48,103 nt of DNA from Woeseiaceae bacterium (GTDB lineage Bacteria > Pseudomonadota > Gammaproteobacteria > Steroidobacterales > Woeseiaceae): the NCBI GenBank assembly GCA_013043165.1, contig JABDOQ010000005.1, positions 1-48,103 on the forward strand. The letters run 5' to 3'. The notes beneath the pieces are model-generated. The model was not told the DNA's origin. It was given only the letters and a program-made list of their open reading frames with translations, and made no database searches. A program made the translations under genes and the position numbers. Below, in pieces: positions 33,206 through 42,770 of this stretch (position 1 is its first letter; each line of letters begins with the position of its first letter).

Positions 33206-34306
33206 ATGAGTTACAGACCTTATGAGCCGATCGATCCGCGCGATGCGTTCGCCGTTGCGGCAGCCGATACAGAGTCGGCAGCGGCGTCACAGGCCGCCTT
33301 CTTGCTGGCCGTTCGCGCTGGCCTTCTGGGTTACCCATCGCCGACCGAGAAGCTGTCCGAGTTTCCCCTGCCGAACCTCAAAGCGCTCAAGAGCGATCGC
33401 CATGTCAAGGTGGCGACCGCGTGCCAGTACCTTGGCGTCAGCGAAAGAGAATTGCGAAAAGAGGTCCGGCCGGCACTCGAACAGGAAATGAACAAAATTG
33501 CTCGCGAGGTTTACAGGAAACCGACAATTGAAGCCGCGGCTGCATTGTTCGAAGCCGCGATGATGAGCCCGCATCCGCTGGTTGCCGTGGCCGGTGCAGC
33601 CGGTGCCCGTGAAACGACCCGCTTGCGTCCCAGGATTCGCAAAACGCTGGAAGCGGCGGCCAGGAGCAGGGATAACCTGGTCTCGAGATTGGCGCTCGCC
33701 GCCATGAGCCATATCGGCCCGATGGAATCGATCGCTGACAAGAAAGTCATCCAGCAACCCAAATCAAGAAAACGCCGACGGCGGTCGGATACAGCCGTGG
33801 TGACGCACGGCACCTTTGCGGCAAACGCCCGCTGGTATCGTCCGGGGGGCGACTTTTACGCCGCGTTGAATGCGAAGCGCCCGGACCTCCACGTGCACGA
33901 CAGGAGCTTCAAATGGACCGGCGCGTATTCGGACAAAGCGCGACGAGCCGATGCCGAACTACTCAAGCAGTGGATCCCGGACCAGGGGCTGACCGCGCCC
34001 GATTTTTTCGCCCACAGTCACGGCGGCACCGTGGCCCATTTGGCGACGCGCAGGGGGGTGCAGTTTGATCGATTGGTTCTGATGGGCTGGCCGGTGCACA
34101 AGAAGTGGTACCCGGATTTTTCGAAGGTGAAGCGCCTTATCGACGTGCGCGTGCGACTGGATCTCGTCGTGCTGCTCGATGGCGGCGCGCAACGCTTTCG
34201 AACCAGGGACTTCGCGGTCGAAGAGCATCGCAACGGCTGGTTTGATCACAGTGCGACGCACGAGCCCGATTACTGGGACGACCATGGCCTGTGGGGCGTC
34301 ATCTGA
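33206..34306 (+). CDS. Helical-domain plus alpha/beta hydrolase-like protein
   Basis: 366 residues. The N-terminal half (about 1-180) is Ala-rich and helical with HEAT-like stretches (PHPLVAVAGAAGARETTRL). A very basic linker, KSRKRRRR, near residue 190 leads an alpha/beta hydrolase-like domain: TAVVTHGTFAANARWY, then nucleophile elbow AHSHGGTVAHLA with Ser271, and RLVLMGWPVHKKWY. A catalytic His could be in the C-terminal HSATHEPDYWDDHG. No signal peptide is present, so it is cytoplasmic. GGGGAG lies 6 bases before the ATG. It is followed 7 bases later by a small helical gene. The substrate is unknown; lipase or esterase is a guess. Confidence 0.7.
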   Translation: MSYRPYEPIDPRDAFAVAAADTESAAASQAAFLLAVRAGLLGYPSPTEKLSEFPLPNLKALKSDRHVKVATACQYLGVSERELRKEVRPALEQEMNKIAREVYRKPTIEAAAALFEAAMMSPHPLVAVAGAAGARETTRLRPRIRKTLEAAARSRDNLVSRLALAAMSHIGPMESIADKKVIQQPKSRKRRRRSDTAVVTHGTFAANARWYRPGGDFYAALNAKRPDLHVHDRSFKWTGAYSDKARRADAELLKQWIPDQGLTAPDFFAHSHGGTVAHLATRRGVQFDRLVLMGWPVHKKWYPDFSKVKRLIDVRVRLDLVVLLDGGAQRFRTRDFAVEEHRNGWFDHSATHEPDYWDDHGLWGVI

Positions 34307-34313
34307 CAGCCCT

Positions 34314-34679
34314 ATGACTCAACGTATCTCTCCTCTCAGGGTCATGGCCGCGGGCGCGTCGTGGCGCATGTTCGGTTCGCGCCGCGCAGCCGAGATTCTG
34401 CTGCAGGCAATGTCCGGGGACGATGAGCAGAGTCGCATGCTGGCCGGAATATCGCTGGTCAGGGCAGGCCAACGCTCGTTCGAATTGATTGAGAAGAAGG
34501 TCGAGGCGGGGGAAGCATCGGCACCCGCTATCCGGCTGCTGCCGGACATCAATGGTTCGCAGGCGCGCGCCGTACTGGGGAAGATCGCGGCCGGTGAGTC
34601 AGGCGAAATGCGGCTAGCGGCGAGAGAGTGCATCGACTTGCTCGATCGCATGGATGCCCTGGAGCCAGACGACAGTTAG
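34314..34679 (+). CDS. Small HEAT-repeat-like protein
   Basis: 121 residues with no signal peptide. Successive Ala-rich helices (MFGSRRAAEILLQAMSG, SRMLAGISLVRAGQ, LLPDINGSQARAVLGKIA) look like two to three HEAT repeats. The frame extends upstream into the hydrolase gene, but the ATG at 34314, 7 bases after that gene's stop, is preferred. Its helices resemble the N-terminal half of the hydrolase-like neighbour, so the two products may interact. Function unknown. Confidence 0.6.
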   Translation: MTQRISPLRVMAAGASWRMFGSRRAAEILLQAMSGDDEQSRMLAGISLVRAGQRSFELIEKKVEAGEASAPAIRLLPDINGSQARAVLGKIAAGESGEMRLAARECIDLLDRMDALEPDDS

Positions 34680-34716
34680 TTGCACCGACCCGGGCATCGT
34701 GTTTCGATTGTCGGCT

Positions 34717-36435
34717 ATGACTAACCCGGCAAGATTTCGATATCGCGCGGCCCGTACGCCCCCCCTGCTCGCGTGCGCACTGCTCATTGCTGCCTGCTCG
34801 CCAACGCCGGCGCCGGTGCAGGAATCGGCTTCACTCGTGATTACAAATGCCCGCGTCTGGACAGGCGACACGGACAAGCCTTGGGCCGAGGCCGTAGCCG
34901 CAAAGGGTGAGAACATCGTTGCGGTAGGATCGCCGGCCGAGATCGCGCCTCTTATCGGCGACGATACCGAGGTGATCGCCGCCGACGGCGGCATGCTTGT
35001 TCCGGGCTTCATTGATCCGCACGTGCACTTTCTTGTCGGCGGCAGCTCGATCGCGTCGGTGCAGCTTCGCGATGCACAGAGCCCGCTGGAATTTACGCAG
35101 CGCATCGCGGACTTTGCAGCGAGCGCCCAGCCTGGCGAGTGGATTACGGGCGGCACCTGGGATCATACGAACTGGGGCGGAGAGCTGCCTCGCCGCGAAT
35201 GGATCGACGCAGTGACGCCGGACAATCCGGTCTGGGTCGCAAGGCTTGACGGTCACATGGGTCTCGCCAATTCCGTAGCCTTGCATCTCGCGGGTGTGGA
35301 CGCTGACACGCCCGATGTGATGGGCGGGGAGATCGTGCGCGATGAGGAGGGCAGTCCAACGGGCGTTCTGAAGGACAATGCCATGCGCCTCGTCATGAAA
35401 GCCACGCCCGAGCCGACGCAAGCGCAGCTGGACCGCTACCTTGACGCAGCGATGCGCTATGTCGCCGGGAACGGTATCACCACCGTTCACGACATGTTCG
35501 CGGACGATTTCAATAGCTGGTTGAGTCTCGCGACGTACCGGCGCGCGGAAGCAAACGGGGTGCTGATAACGCGAATCTACTCGGTGACACCGCTGGTCGA
35601 ATGGCAGAAGCTCAGTCACGACATTGCGGCACACGGTCGCGGCACCGAATGGCTCAAGACGGGCGGCGTCAAGGGATTTATGGACGGATCACTCGGTTCA
35701 CATACAGCCGCCTTTCTGGAACCGTTCACCGATACTCCCGACCAAAGCGGATTCCTGCTCGACTCGCTCGACGACCTTCGTACCTGGATCACGGCCGCCG
35801 ATGCGGCCGGGCTGCAGCCTATCGTGCATGCCATAGGCGATAAGGCGATTCGCAACCTGCTGGATATCTACTACGACATAGAAAACGAAGACAGTGACCG
35901 GGACCGGCGCTTCAGGATGGAACACGCGCAGCACATTCACCCGGATGATATTCCCCGTTTTGCGATTCAGAACGTGATTGCAAGCGTACAGCCCTACCAT
36001 GCGATTGATGACGGCCGATGGGCCGAAAATGTGATTGGCAAAGAGCGATCAAGAACGACCTACGCATTCAAGTCGCTGATTGACAGCGGCGCGCACGTCG
36101 CTTTCGGCAGCGACTGGTACGTTGCGCCGGCAAACCCGCTCTATGGAATTTACGCGGCGGTGACGCGCCGAACGCTGGATGATGCGAATCCGGACGGATG
36201 GGTGCCGGAGCAGAAGGTCACCGTTGAACAGGCGCTGCGAGCCTACACTTACGAAGGAGCGTTCGCCTCATTCGAGGAAGATCGCAAGGGAATGCTGAAG
36301 GTCGGAATGCTTGCCGACATGGCGTTGATCGACCGTGACCTCACGGCGATTGCGCCGGCCGCTATTCGCGACGCCAAAGTTCTCAAGACCATAGTCGGCG
36401 GCCGCGTGGTGTTTTCCCGACAAGACAGTAGATAA
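34717..36435 (+). CDS. Amidohydrolase lipoprotein (YtcJ-like, metal-dependent hydrolase)
   Basis: 572 residues. A lipoprotein signal ends at Cys27 (LLIAACSP). The amidohydrolase fold follows: GGMLVPGFIDPHVHFLVGG with the metal-binding HxH, GGTWDHTNWGG, GNGITTVHDMFAD, MEHAQHIHPDDI, HVAFGSDWYVAP with the catalytic Asp, and GMLKVGMLADMALIDRDL near the C-terminus. The group resembles B. subtilis YtcJ and other exported amidohydrolases. It acts in the periplasm on an unknown amide or cyclic compound. An upstream in-frame start at 34654 would overlap the small HEAT gene by 26 bases; the ATG at 34717 begins the signal peptide. Confidence 0.87.
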   Translation: MTNPARFRYRAARTPPLLACALLIAACSPTPAPVQESASLVITNARVWTGDTDKPWAEAVAAKGENIVAVGSPAEIAPLIGDDTEVIAADGGMLVPGFIDPHVHFLVGGSSIASVQLRDAQSPLEFTQRIADFAASAQPGEWITGGTWDHTNWGGELPRREWIDAVTPDNPVWVARLDGHMGLANSVALHLAGVDADTPDVMGGEIVRDEEGSPTGVLKDNAMRLVMKATPEPTQAQLDRYLDAAMRYVAGNGITTVHDMFADDFNSWLSLATYRRAEANGVLITRIYSVTPLVEWQKLSHDIAAHGRGTEWLKTGGVKGFMDGSLGSHTAAFLEPFTDTPDQSGFLLDSLDDLRTWITAADAAGLQPIVHAIGDKAIRNLLDIYYDIENEDSDRDRRFRMEHAQHIHPDDIPRFAIQNVIASVQPYHAIDDGRWAENVIGKERSRTTYAFKSLIDSGAHVAFGSDWYVAPANPLYGIYAAVTRRTLDDANPDGWVPEQKVTVEQALRAYTYEGAFASFEEDRKGMLKVGMLADMALIDRDLTAIAPAAIRDAKVLKTIVGGRVVFSRQDSR

Positions 36436-36486
36436 GCTGGCCGCCGCGGCAGGTGAGCAGCGATTTGCGATCAAACCGTCTGACAA

Positions 36487-37692
36487 CTAGTCGGCGTCGG
36501 CGTACTTCTGAAAGTGCAGTTCCTTGGCCTGGCCGATCCAGTCGTCCTGCTCCATGCGGCCTTTGAATTCCTTTAATTCGGCATTGACCCTTGCTATGTC
36601 AGCGACACCGAAGTTGGCAATCTGCTCAAATGTGTAAACACCAAGATCGTGCAGCGTTTGCTCGAATACCTTGCCGATGCCAACGATTTGCTGCAGATCG
36701 TCCGCTTCCTGCTTCGGCGGAGTTTGTCCATTCGTCGTCGAGGGGGGCGACTTGGTCGTCGCCGCTCGGGCTTCTTTCAGCGCCTCGCGTTGCTGTTTTT
36801 CCATATCTGCGAAATGCTTTTCAACTTCATCCAGCTGCATTCGCAATGTTTCGGAATGTCTTTCGTACTCGTGCGCATTTTCTCGATAGCGTTTGGCATC
36901 TTCTTCATGCTGCCGGCGGCTGTTCTCCATTGATTTCAGGCAATGCGACAGCTCTTTGTTTTGCACCCGGAGCTCTTCGAGTTCTGCAACGTCCCGCCGC
37001 AAGCCGTCGTTTTCCTGTTTGAGCCGCACGAAATCATGATTGAGCTGGGCGTTTTCGGCTTCCAGCGAAACGACATTTTGTTCGAGCGCGTCGAGGTTCG
37101 CCAGTCGGTTACGGGCAGAATCAAGCATCTTGTTTACCGATTCGTGCTCGGAACGTGTTGCCTGCAGAAGATTACTAAAGGACTCGTGCTCCAGTTTTGC
37201 GTTGTCGATTTTAACCTCGAGTTCTTTACGCTTTTCGAACGCTTTTTGCAGTTCGCGTTTATAAACCTCGCCCGATTTTATAAATTCGTGCTGCAGCTCG
37301 GCAGATTGCTGTTTGACGGCGGTCATTGCGCTTTGAAATGCGGCCATCTTTTCCTTGAAACCCTCGCGTTCCGCGCGGAGGTTGAAAAGGTCCTTGGACA
37401 TCAGCTTTTCTTTCGCGTACGCAGACTCGAGGTCGGTTCGCGTCTTGGCTATTGTGATTTCATGTCGGTTCACAACGCCTTGTTGCGTCTCCAGCGTGGC
37501 ACGCAATTTTTCTGTTTCGGTGGTCAGTCGATCTCGTTGCCGGACGACATCATCGAGTTTGGTCTGCCAATCGTCGCTTTGCCGGTCCATGAGGCGTTGG
37601 CTGTTGGCGCCGCGAATCAGCCACCCGAGCAGCAAGCCGATGATGCCGGCAGCAGCCAGGTAAATCGCGATTTCAGACGTGAGGGCTTCCAT
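36487..37692 (-). CDS. Membrane-anchored coiled-coil protein with C-terminal helix-hairpin-helix domain
   Basis: 401 residues from ATG 37692. One transmembrane helix (about residues 7-26, IAIYLAAAGIIGLLLGWLI) is followed by a continuous coiled coil (about 40-310). After a low-complexity stretch comes the compact DDLQQIVGIGKVFEQTLHDL, then GVYTFEQIANFGVADIARVN, the hairpin domain seen in COG3743-type predicted nucleic-acid-binding proteins. A start at 37773 is open but adds a non-membrane extension; the second is preferred. It may tether nucleic acid or a complex to the membrane. It is convergent with the amidohydrolase gene. No function can be named. Confidence 0.72.
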   Translation of the reverse strand: MEALTSEIAIYLAAAGIIGLLLGWLIRGANSQRLMDRQSDDWQTKLDDVVRQRDRLTTETEKLRATLETQQGVVNRHEITIAKTRTDLESAYAKEKLMSKDLFNLRAEREGFKEKMAAFQSAMTAVKQQSAELQHEFIKSGEVYKRELQKAFEKRKELEVKIDNAKLEHESFSNLLQATRSEHESVNKMLDSARNRLANLDALEQNVVSLEAENAQLNHDFVRLKQENDGLRRDVAELEELRVQNKELSHCLKSMENSRRQHEEDAKRYRENAHEYERHSETLRMQLDEVEKHFADMEKQQREALKEARAATTKSPPSTTNGQTPPKQEADDLQQIVGIGKVFEQTLHDLGVYTFEQIANFGVADIARVNAELKEFKGRMEQDDWIGQAKELHFQKYADAD

Positions 37693-37800
37693 CGGGGCAG
37701 TATGGCGTCCGCGGACATTATGGAATATGACGAATCGCACAGAATTGGCACGAAATTCGCCGGAAAACGCCAAAAACGGGGCTTATGCCCGGCTGGACCG

Positions 37801-40050
37801 CTAGCGGGCTTGTTTTTTCCTGCGCCGCGACTTCAGCGAGATCGGCGTCGATTTCAGTTTCGGTTTCTTTTGCGGCCGGCCGACGAAGTAGCCCTGTGCG
37901 AGATCCACGCCCAGGTCTGCCAGCAAAGCCAGGGTCTCGGCGTTTTGAACATACTCAGCGACTATCTTCATGTTGGCCTCACGGCCAATCTCTGCGATGA
38001 GTTTGATCATCTTTTGATCGACCGGGTTTTTCGGCAGGTCCTTGACGAAAGCGCCGTCGATCTTGATGTAATCGAAATGGAGTTTTTGCAGGTAGCTGAA
38101 GGAGCTGTAGCCAGTGCCAAAGTCGTCGAGTGCGAGTTCGCAGCCGAATTCTCTGAGTTCGGCGATTTGTCGTTCGACGTGAATCGGTCGTCGAACAGCG
38201 AGACTCTCGGTGATTTCAAATACGATGTTGCCGGGCGCCACGTTGTGCTTTTCGAAGATTGCTGCTACGTACGACGTCAGGTCCTCGTTTTCGAAAGCGT
38301 TTGCCGACAGATTGATGGCGAGCTTCAGGTTCGCGTTCGATGCAGACTCTCTCTCGTACGCTTCCGCGGCATTGCGGATCATCCAGAAATCGATTTCAGA
38401 CATCAGCCCAAAGCGCACGGCTGATGGCAGGAATACGTCCGGCAGTATCATCTTGCCGTCATCACCGGGTAGCCGAATCAACACTTCATGATGCGTTGTC
38501 TCACCCGTATCGATGCGATTGATCGGCTGGAAGCGCAGCTCGAACTCATCATTGTCTACGGCTTTTCTCAAACGGTTCATCCAGCCGATATCCGCTGCTG
38601 CCTGCTGTTCGGCCTCCACGGACTGTTTGAAGATGTGCATGCGATTGCGTCCCGCCGTCTTGGCTTCCCTGCACGCAATATCGGCCTGGTTGATCAACTC
38701 GTCGTGAATGATGTTGTCGTTGCTTAGCATCGTGACGCCGATGCTGCAGTGCACATGAAAAACGCGCTCGTCTTCGATGTGTGCCATTCGTCGCATGTTC
38801 GCGAGAATGGTCTCCGCGGCCAAACGCGCCCCGGCTTCGTCAACGCGGGGCACGAGGATGGCGAATTCGTCACCGCCGAAGCGTGCGACGATGTCGTCTT
38901 TGCCGACGCTGCGCAACAGCTCATCAGCGACTTTCCGGATCAGGCGGTCGCCAGCCGGGTGACCGCATGCATCGTTGATGTACTTGAACTGGTCAAGGTC
39001 GACAAAGAACAGTGCGCTTTGGTGGCGTTCATGCATGACGTTCATGGTTTCCTCGCGGAGTTCTTCGAGAAAGCGCCGTCGGTTGAAGAGCCCGGTAAGA
39101 CTATCGTGGTTGGCCAGCTGCAGCAGCTGGATATCGCGCGCGTTAAGCGCCGACGCCGTGGTTTCGAGTGCGTCAACAATTTCTGCGATTTCACGGTGTT
39201 CGGCCGGCTCAAATTCGACCTGCAAATTGCCTTTCGCGAGTTCCTTGATAGGCGCCTGCAAACCGGAAATCGCTTTCAGCGCGTTGCGAAGGGCGTGCCT
39301 GCCGTAGAGTGCGAAAGCGACCAGCAGTATCAGCAAAATCAGGATGGCGCCCTTGATATTGACCAACAGGCGATCGTGAAAGATAACAAAGTCGAGATTG
39401 ATGCTGACGAAGCCGAGCAGTTCGGTTTTCACAGCCTGTTGCGGCAGGGCCGGATCAAAGTCGAACAGGCCATCCTCCGGTATCGATTCCTTCCAGACTG
39501 GCGCCAGTATTTCAAATCGTTGCGGATTGAGGATGCCGGTACTCATTAGAAAGGGTCTCTTGAGTCCGACAACATTGACGGCTTCTTTCAGGGATTCAGG
39601 CGACAGGTCTGCAACAGCGTCGATACCGTAGTCACTGCCAACCGTAAAAAGCGCGGCACCGTCGCGACCAAAATACGCGACGCGGTCGATTTCAGGATAA
39701 CGGTTGACGAAGCTTTCGAGTCGGATCAACGCTTCGCCATCATCGGAGAGGAACAGTGGCGCTCCGAGTTCATTGAGTTCCTGGGTCCACTGCAAGGCCC
39801 AGCGACTGTAATTGTCCTGCAACACCCACTGGCCGCCCCAGTAGAGACTGGCGATCGCAAGCACACCGGCCAAAGCGGCGCTGAAGACCTGGATGGACAG
39901 GATCTCGTGCACCAGCACGCGACCGCCTTTTTTGGCACGACGGCGTGCGAATGGCGCCTGAATCCGGCTCGTTATGCGGCCCCAGTCCTTTGCGCGGCGC
40001 CAGTCTTTTGAGCGCCCCCAATTAATGATGTTTGCGAGAACCGACTTCAT
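37801..40050 (-). CDS. Membrane GGDEF-EAL c-di-GMP signalling protein with HAMP
   Basis: 749 residues. TM helices near 52-71 and 233-250 bracket a periplasmic sensor of about 160 residues; a HAMP-like segment (about 251-305) follows. GGDEF at 392-396 (RFGGDEFAIL) is intact, but the inhibitory RxxD site before it is missing, so product feedback may be absent. The EAL domain (about 490-735) has EVL in place of EAL (HHEVLIRLPG), with NLSANAF, VFEITES, DDFGTGYSSF, IKIDGAFV and GYFVGRP present, so phosphodiesterase activity is possible. The start overlaps the stop of the upstream lipoprotein gene (ATGA), so the two are coupled and the lipoprotein is a likely signal-sensing partner. Confidence 0.9.
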   Translation of the reverse strand: MKSVLANIINWGRSKDWRRAKDWGRITSRIQAPFARRRAKKGGRVLVHEILSIQVFSAALAGVLAIASLYWGGQWVLQDNYSRWALQWTQELNELGAPLFLSDDGEALIRLESFVNRYPEIDRVAYFGRDGAALFTVGSDYGIDAVADLSPESLKEAVNVVGLKRPFLMSTGILNPQRFEILAPVWKESIPEDGLFDFDPALPQQAVKTELLGFVSINLDFVIFHDRLLVNIKGAILILLILLVAFALYGRHALRNALKAISGLQAPIKELAKGNLQVEFEPAEHREIAEIVDALETTASALNARDIQLLQLANHDSLTGLFNRRRFLEELREETMNVMHERHQSALFFVDLDQFKYINDACGHPAGDRLIRKVADELLRSVGKDDIVARFGGDEFAILVPRVDEAGARLAAETILANMRRMAHIEDERVFHVHCSIGVTMLSNDNIIHDELINQADIACREAKTAGRNRMHIFKQSVEAEQQAAADIGWMNRLRKAVDNDEFELRFQPINRIDTGETTHHEVLIRLPGDDGKMILPDVFLPSAVRFGLMSEIDFWMIRNAAEAYERESASNANLKLAINLSANAFENEDLTSYVAAIFEKHNVAPGNIVFEITESLAVRRPIHVERQIAELREFGCELALDDFGTGYSSFSYLQKLHFDYIKIDGAFVKDLPKNPVDQKMIKLIAEIGREANMKIVAEYVQNAETLALLADLGVDLAQGYFVGRPQKKPKLKSTPISLKSRRRKKQAR

Positions 40051-41051
40051 TGGTCGACGACCTGGATTGCCTCGTTAACCACGACATGGATAGCCGACAG
40101 TGGGCTGATGGGCACAACGGCCTCGATATCGCCGGCCTGAATTTGCCGAACAATTTTGGTGATCGTGGCTGCGATGTCAGACGCTACGCTACTGATGCTG
40201 ATACTCGCGCCCATTTGCAGCATCGATTCGCTGGGCACGAGTACCGGCACATGCAGACGCTGCGCACCATCCATAATCTGTTGCAATGCACGACCACTCA
40301 GTACTCGGTTGTCGGGAAACAGCCAGAAACCGTCAATGTCCCGAATCATGCGTTTGAAAAAATACAGTGTTTCCTGGTCTGAGCGCGTAACGTGCACGAG
40401 CAATTCAACGCCGTGTCGTTGTGCCGCGATTTCGGCCTCGGCGATCAGCTCGTCATGACCCTCCCCGATGATGGCGCCGACGCGCGATAGCGTGGGGTTG
40501 ACCTCTTTCCATGCGGCAAGCTGGGCATCGAGCGGCGGGACGGCTGCGACGCCGCGAGTGTGTTGATTCAGGAGACCGTGATCCTGGTAGTTGAATACCT
40601 GGCTGAATACGACCGGCTTGTTGGACATCGCGACCGATGATTTCGCGGCGCGCAGGCCGATGGCAACAACGATGCCTGAATCGGAATCATTGATCATGCG
40701 CAGGATGGTCACCGGCGGGCGACTCCGGTCGCTCAGGTCATAGACCACGTGACTCTCGAACTGCTGCGCCAGGGCATCGGCGACATCGGCGTAGGCGGCC
40801 TGGCTGCTCGTCAGGACGATCGCGAGCGGCGGCAGCGGTGCGGGCTCCGGTATCGTGACCTTTGCTTTTGGCTTGCTGACGGGCGGCGGCGTAACGATGA
40901 CGGGCTCGGGCTCGGGCGCGGACTCGACCGGTTCCGGTAACGGGGCCGGCTCGACAGGTGGGGAGTGGACAGCGCAGCCGGAAAGGCCCACCGCCGCCAG
41001 CGCGAGCGCGGCGAGCAGCGATCTCCGGGCCCGTTTTCTTAACCTTCGCAT
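40047..41051 (-). CDS. ABC_sub_bind-type lipoprotein, likely sensor partner of the GGDEF-EAL protein
   Basis: 334 residues. The lipobox LSGC gives Cys26, followed by a Pro/Glu-rich spacer (about 27-75). The rest is a periplasmic-binding-protein-like fold: LAIVLTSSQAAYADVADAL, GIVVAIGLRAAKSSVAMSN, KPVVFSQVFNYQD, VGAIIGEGHDELIAEAE, FWLFPDNRVLSGRALQQI and VPVLVPSESMLQMGASIS. These match the ABC_sub_bind family. No ABC permease or ATPase is nearby; instead it overlaps the membrane GGDEF-EAL gene by 4 bases, so binding of a small molecule may steer c-di-GMP turnover. The N-terminal domain of the TolC fusion at 22080 is of similar type. Confidence 0.82.
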   Translation of the reverse strand: MRRLRKRARRSLLAALALAAVGLSGCAVHSPPVEPAPLPEPVESAPEPEPVIVTPPPVSKPKAKVTIPEPAPLPPLAIVLTSSQAAYADVADALAQQFESHVVYDLSDRSRPPVTILRMINDSDSGIVVAIGLRAAKSSVAMSNKPVVFSQVFNYQDHGLLNQHTRGVAAVPPLDAQLAAWKEVNPTLSRVGAIIGEGHDELIAEAEIAAQRHGVELLVHVTRSDQETLYFFKRMIRDIDGFWLFPDNRVLSGRALQQIMDGAQRLHVPVLVPSESMLQMGASISISSVASDIAATITKIVRQIQAGDIEAVVPISPLSAIHVVVNEAIQVVDQ

Positions 41052-41168
41052 TTCTTGCGTCCTTGTCGCCTTCGTTTTGCGAGGGGGTTATTTCTACGCA
41101 AGCCGGAGGCTTTTTTCTGTGCGTCAGGTCAAAATTTGCTGTGCGTTAGCTCGAGATGGGCGCCGCTG

Positions 41169-41196
41169 TTACAATCAAGAACGTAGCCAATATGCT
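41169..41196 (+). promoter_or_regulatory. Candidate sigma-70 promoter for the M20 peptidase gene
   Basis: TTACAA (41169-41174), a 16-base spacer and TATGCT (41191-41196) fit moderately. The start of transcription near 41203 leaves a leader of about 50 bases. Confidence 0.35.
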
Positions 41197-41251
41197 GTAT
41201 TTACAAACATTTTAGCTATATGGGCTCTGGCGACCACAAGGAAAATGACCC

Positions 41252-42643
41252 ATGAGATCATCCATTGCAATCCTGGTTGCCGTGCTGCTGGCGGCGGTGA
41301 GTTTTGCGGACGTCACATCGTCCGAGCATGCGCAGAAGACGCTGCAGATCTACCGAACGATCATCGAGATCGATACTTCGAAGAACCGCGGCAACGGGCT
41401 GAAGGTGGCGCAGTACCTAGCCGATGAATTGCTCGCGGCGGGCTTTCCTGCGGAGGATATCGAGGTGGTGCCAAAGCCACCTTTCGCGGCATTCATTGCT
41501 CGCTATCGCGGTGCACCGGGCTCCAACAAGAAACCAATACTGCTGCTCGGTCATATGGACGTTGTTGAGGCGAACGCCGAGGACTGGAAGCGGCCGCCAT
41601 TTACGCTGACGCAGGATGAAGAGTACTTCTACGCGCGCGGTTCTGACGACAACAAGTTTGGTGTCGCACAGCTGACGTCGACCTTTATTCGTTTAAAGAA
41701 AGAAGGCTTTCAGCCGAATCGGGACCTGATTATTGCGTTCTCGGGGGACGAAGAAAGCGGCATGACGACGACGCGCATGCTGGCTTACGAACGGCCCGAC
41801 CTGGCCAAGGCGGAATATGCGCTCAACTCGGATGCGGGCGGCGGCGCCCTGGACAAACACGGACACGCGGTTACCTACAACATCCAGGCAGCAGAAAAAA
41901 CCTACGCGACCTGGGAGATGACGGTCCGCAATCCGGGCGGCCACAGTTCCCGGCCGCGGCCCGACAATGCGATTTACGAGCTCGCCGACGCAATCATGAA
42001 AATCGAAGCGTACCGGTTCCCGGTGCGCTGGAGCCAGATGACACTCGATTACTTCCGCGTTACCGGCGAGAAGCTGGGCGGTGAGCTGGGCGAGGCCATG
42101 ATTCGCTTTGCCGACGATCCGGAGGACGTAGTGGCCATCGACCGGCTTGCGCTCGAATCGTCTTACGTGGGCACGACGCGGACCACTTGCGTTGTGACTA
42201 TGCTGAAAGCCGGACATGCAGAAAACGCGCTGCCGCAGTCAGCCACGGCAACGGTCAACTGCCGGATCTTTCCTGGTATTCCGGTTGCCGAAGTGGAGCA
42301 AACGCTCAAGGACGTCGTTGACAATGCCGAAATTGAATTCGTGGTGCTGGACGATCCCACGGAGAGCCCCATTTCTGAGCTGCGTGAGGACGTGGTCGCA
42401 GCCGTATCGAGTGCGGTTCACAGCCGCTATCCGGATGTGCCCATCATTCCGATCATGGCCTCGGGTGGCACGGATGGCATGCACTTTCGCAATGCGGGCA
42501 TTCCAACCTGGGCCGTCAGCGGCCTGTTCATGGACCCCGATGAGATGTACGCGCACGGCCTCAACGAGCGCGTACCCATCGCCGGGTTCTATGGCGCGCT
42601 CGATCACTGGAGCATCATTCTGAGACAGCTGGCCAGCGACTGA
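41252..42643 (+). CDS. Secreted M20-family metallopeptidase
   Basis: 463 residues with a signal peptide (about 1-19). The two-zinc active site of the M20 family is visible: GHMDVV with His101, ARGSDDNKFG with the bridging Asp (about 134), and GDEESG with Glu167/Glu168. The dimerisation insertion follows from about 210, and CGTDG-type metal site appears as ASGGTDGMHFRNAG near the C-terminus. It likely cleaves dipeptides, acylamino acids or similar substrates in the periplasm. It is divergent from the lipoprotein/GGDEF-EAL pair. Confidence 0.9.
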   Translation: MRSSIAILVAVLLAAVSFADVTSSEHAQKTLQIYRTIIEIDTSKNRGNGLKVAQYLADELLAAGFPAEDIEVVPKPPFAAFIARYRGAPGSNKKPILLLGHMDVVEANAEDWKRPPFTLTQDEEYFYARGSDDNKFGVAQLTSTFIRLKKEGFQPNRDLIIAFSGDEESGMTTTRMLAYERPDLAKAEYALNSDAGGGALDKHGHAVTYNIQAAEKTYATWEMTVRNPGGHSSRPRPDNAIYELADAIMKIEAYRFPVRWSQMTLDYFRVTGEKLGGELGEAMIRFADDPEDVVAIDRLALESSYVGTTRTTCVVTMLKAGHAENALPQSATATVNCRIFPGIPVAEVEQTLKDVVDNAEIEFVVLDDPTESPISELREDVVAAVSSAVHSRYPDVPIIPIMASGGTDGMHFRNAGIPTWAVSGLFMDPDEMYAHGLNERVPIAGFYGALDHWSIILRQLASD

Positions 42644-42770
42644 TTCGACCCCGATTAAATCGAGGTTTCTAGCACAAAGCGCCGGAATCGAATACCCTGT
42701 ACAGGCGATATCGAAGCCGACCGGACGTCTGGCGGGCCCTTGCCACTTCTTACTGGATAATGGAGCAGCA

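Noticed and set aside
36943..38424. Long plus-strand frame (493 residues) over the coiled-coil and GGDEF-EAL genes.
   Set aside because: It is antisense to two well-supported minus-strand genes and has no domain signature; GC-rich antisense openness explains it.
41098..41117. Terminator-like hairpin AAGCC-GGA-GGCTT followed by Ts, upstream of the M20 gene.
   Set aside because: No plus-strand gene ends there and the stem is only 5 pairs; it may be chance or a minor leader element.
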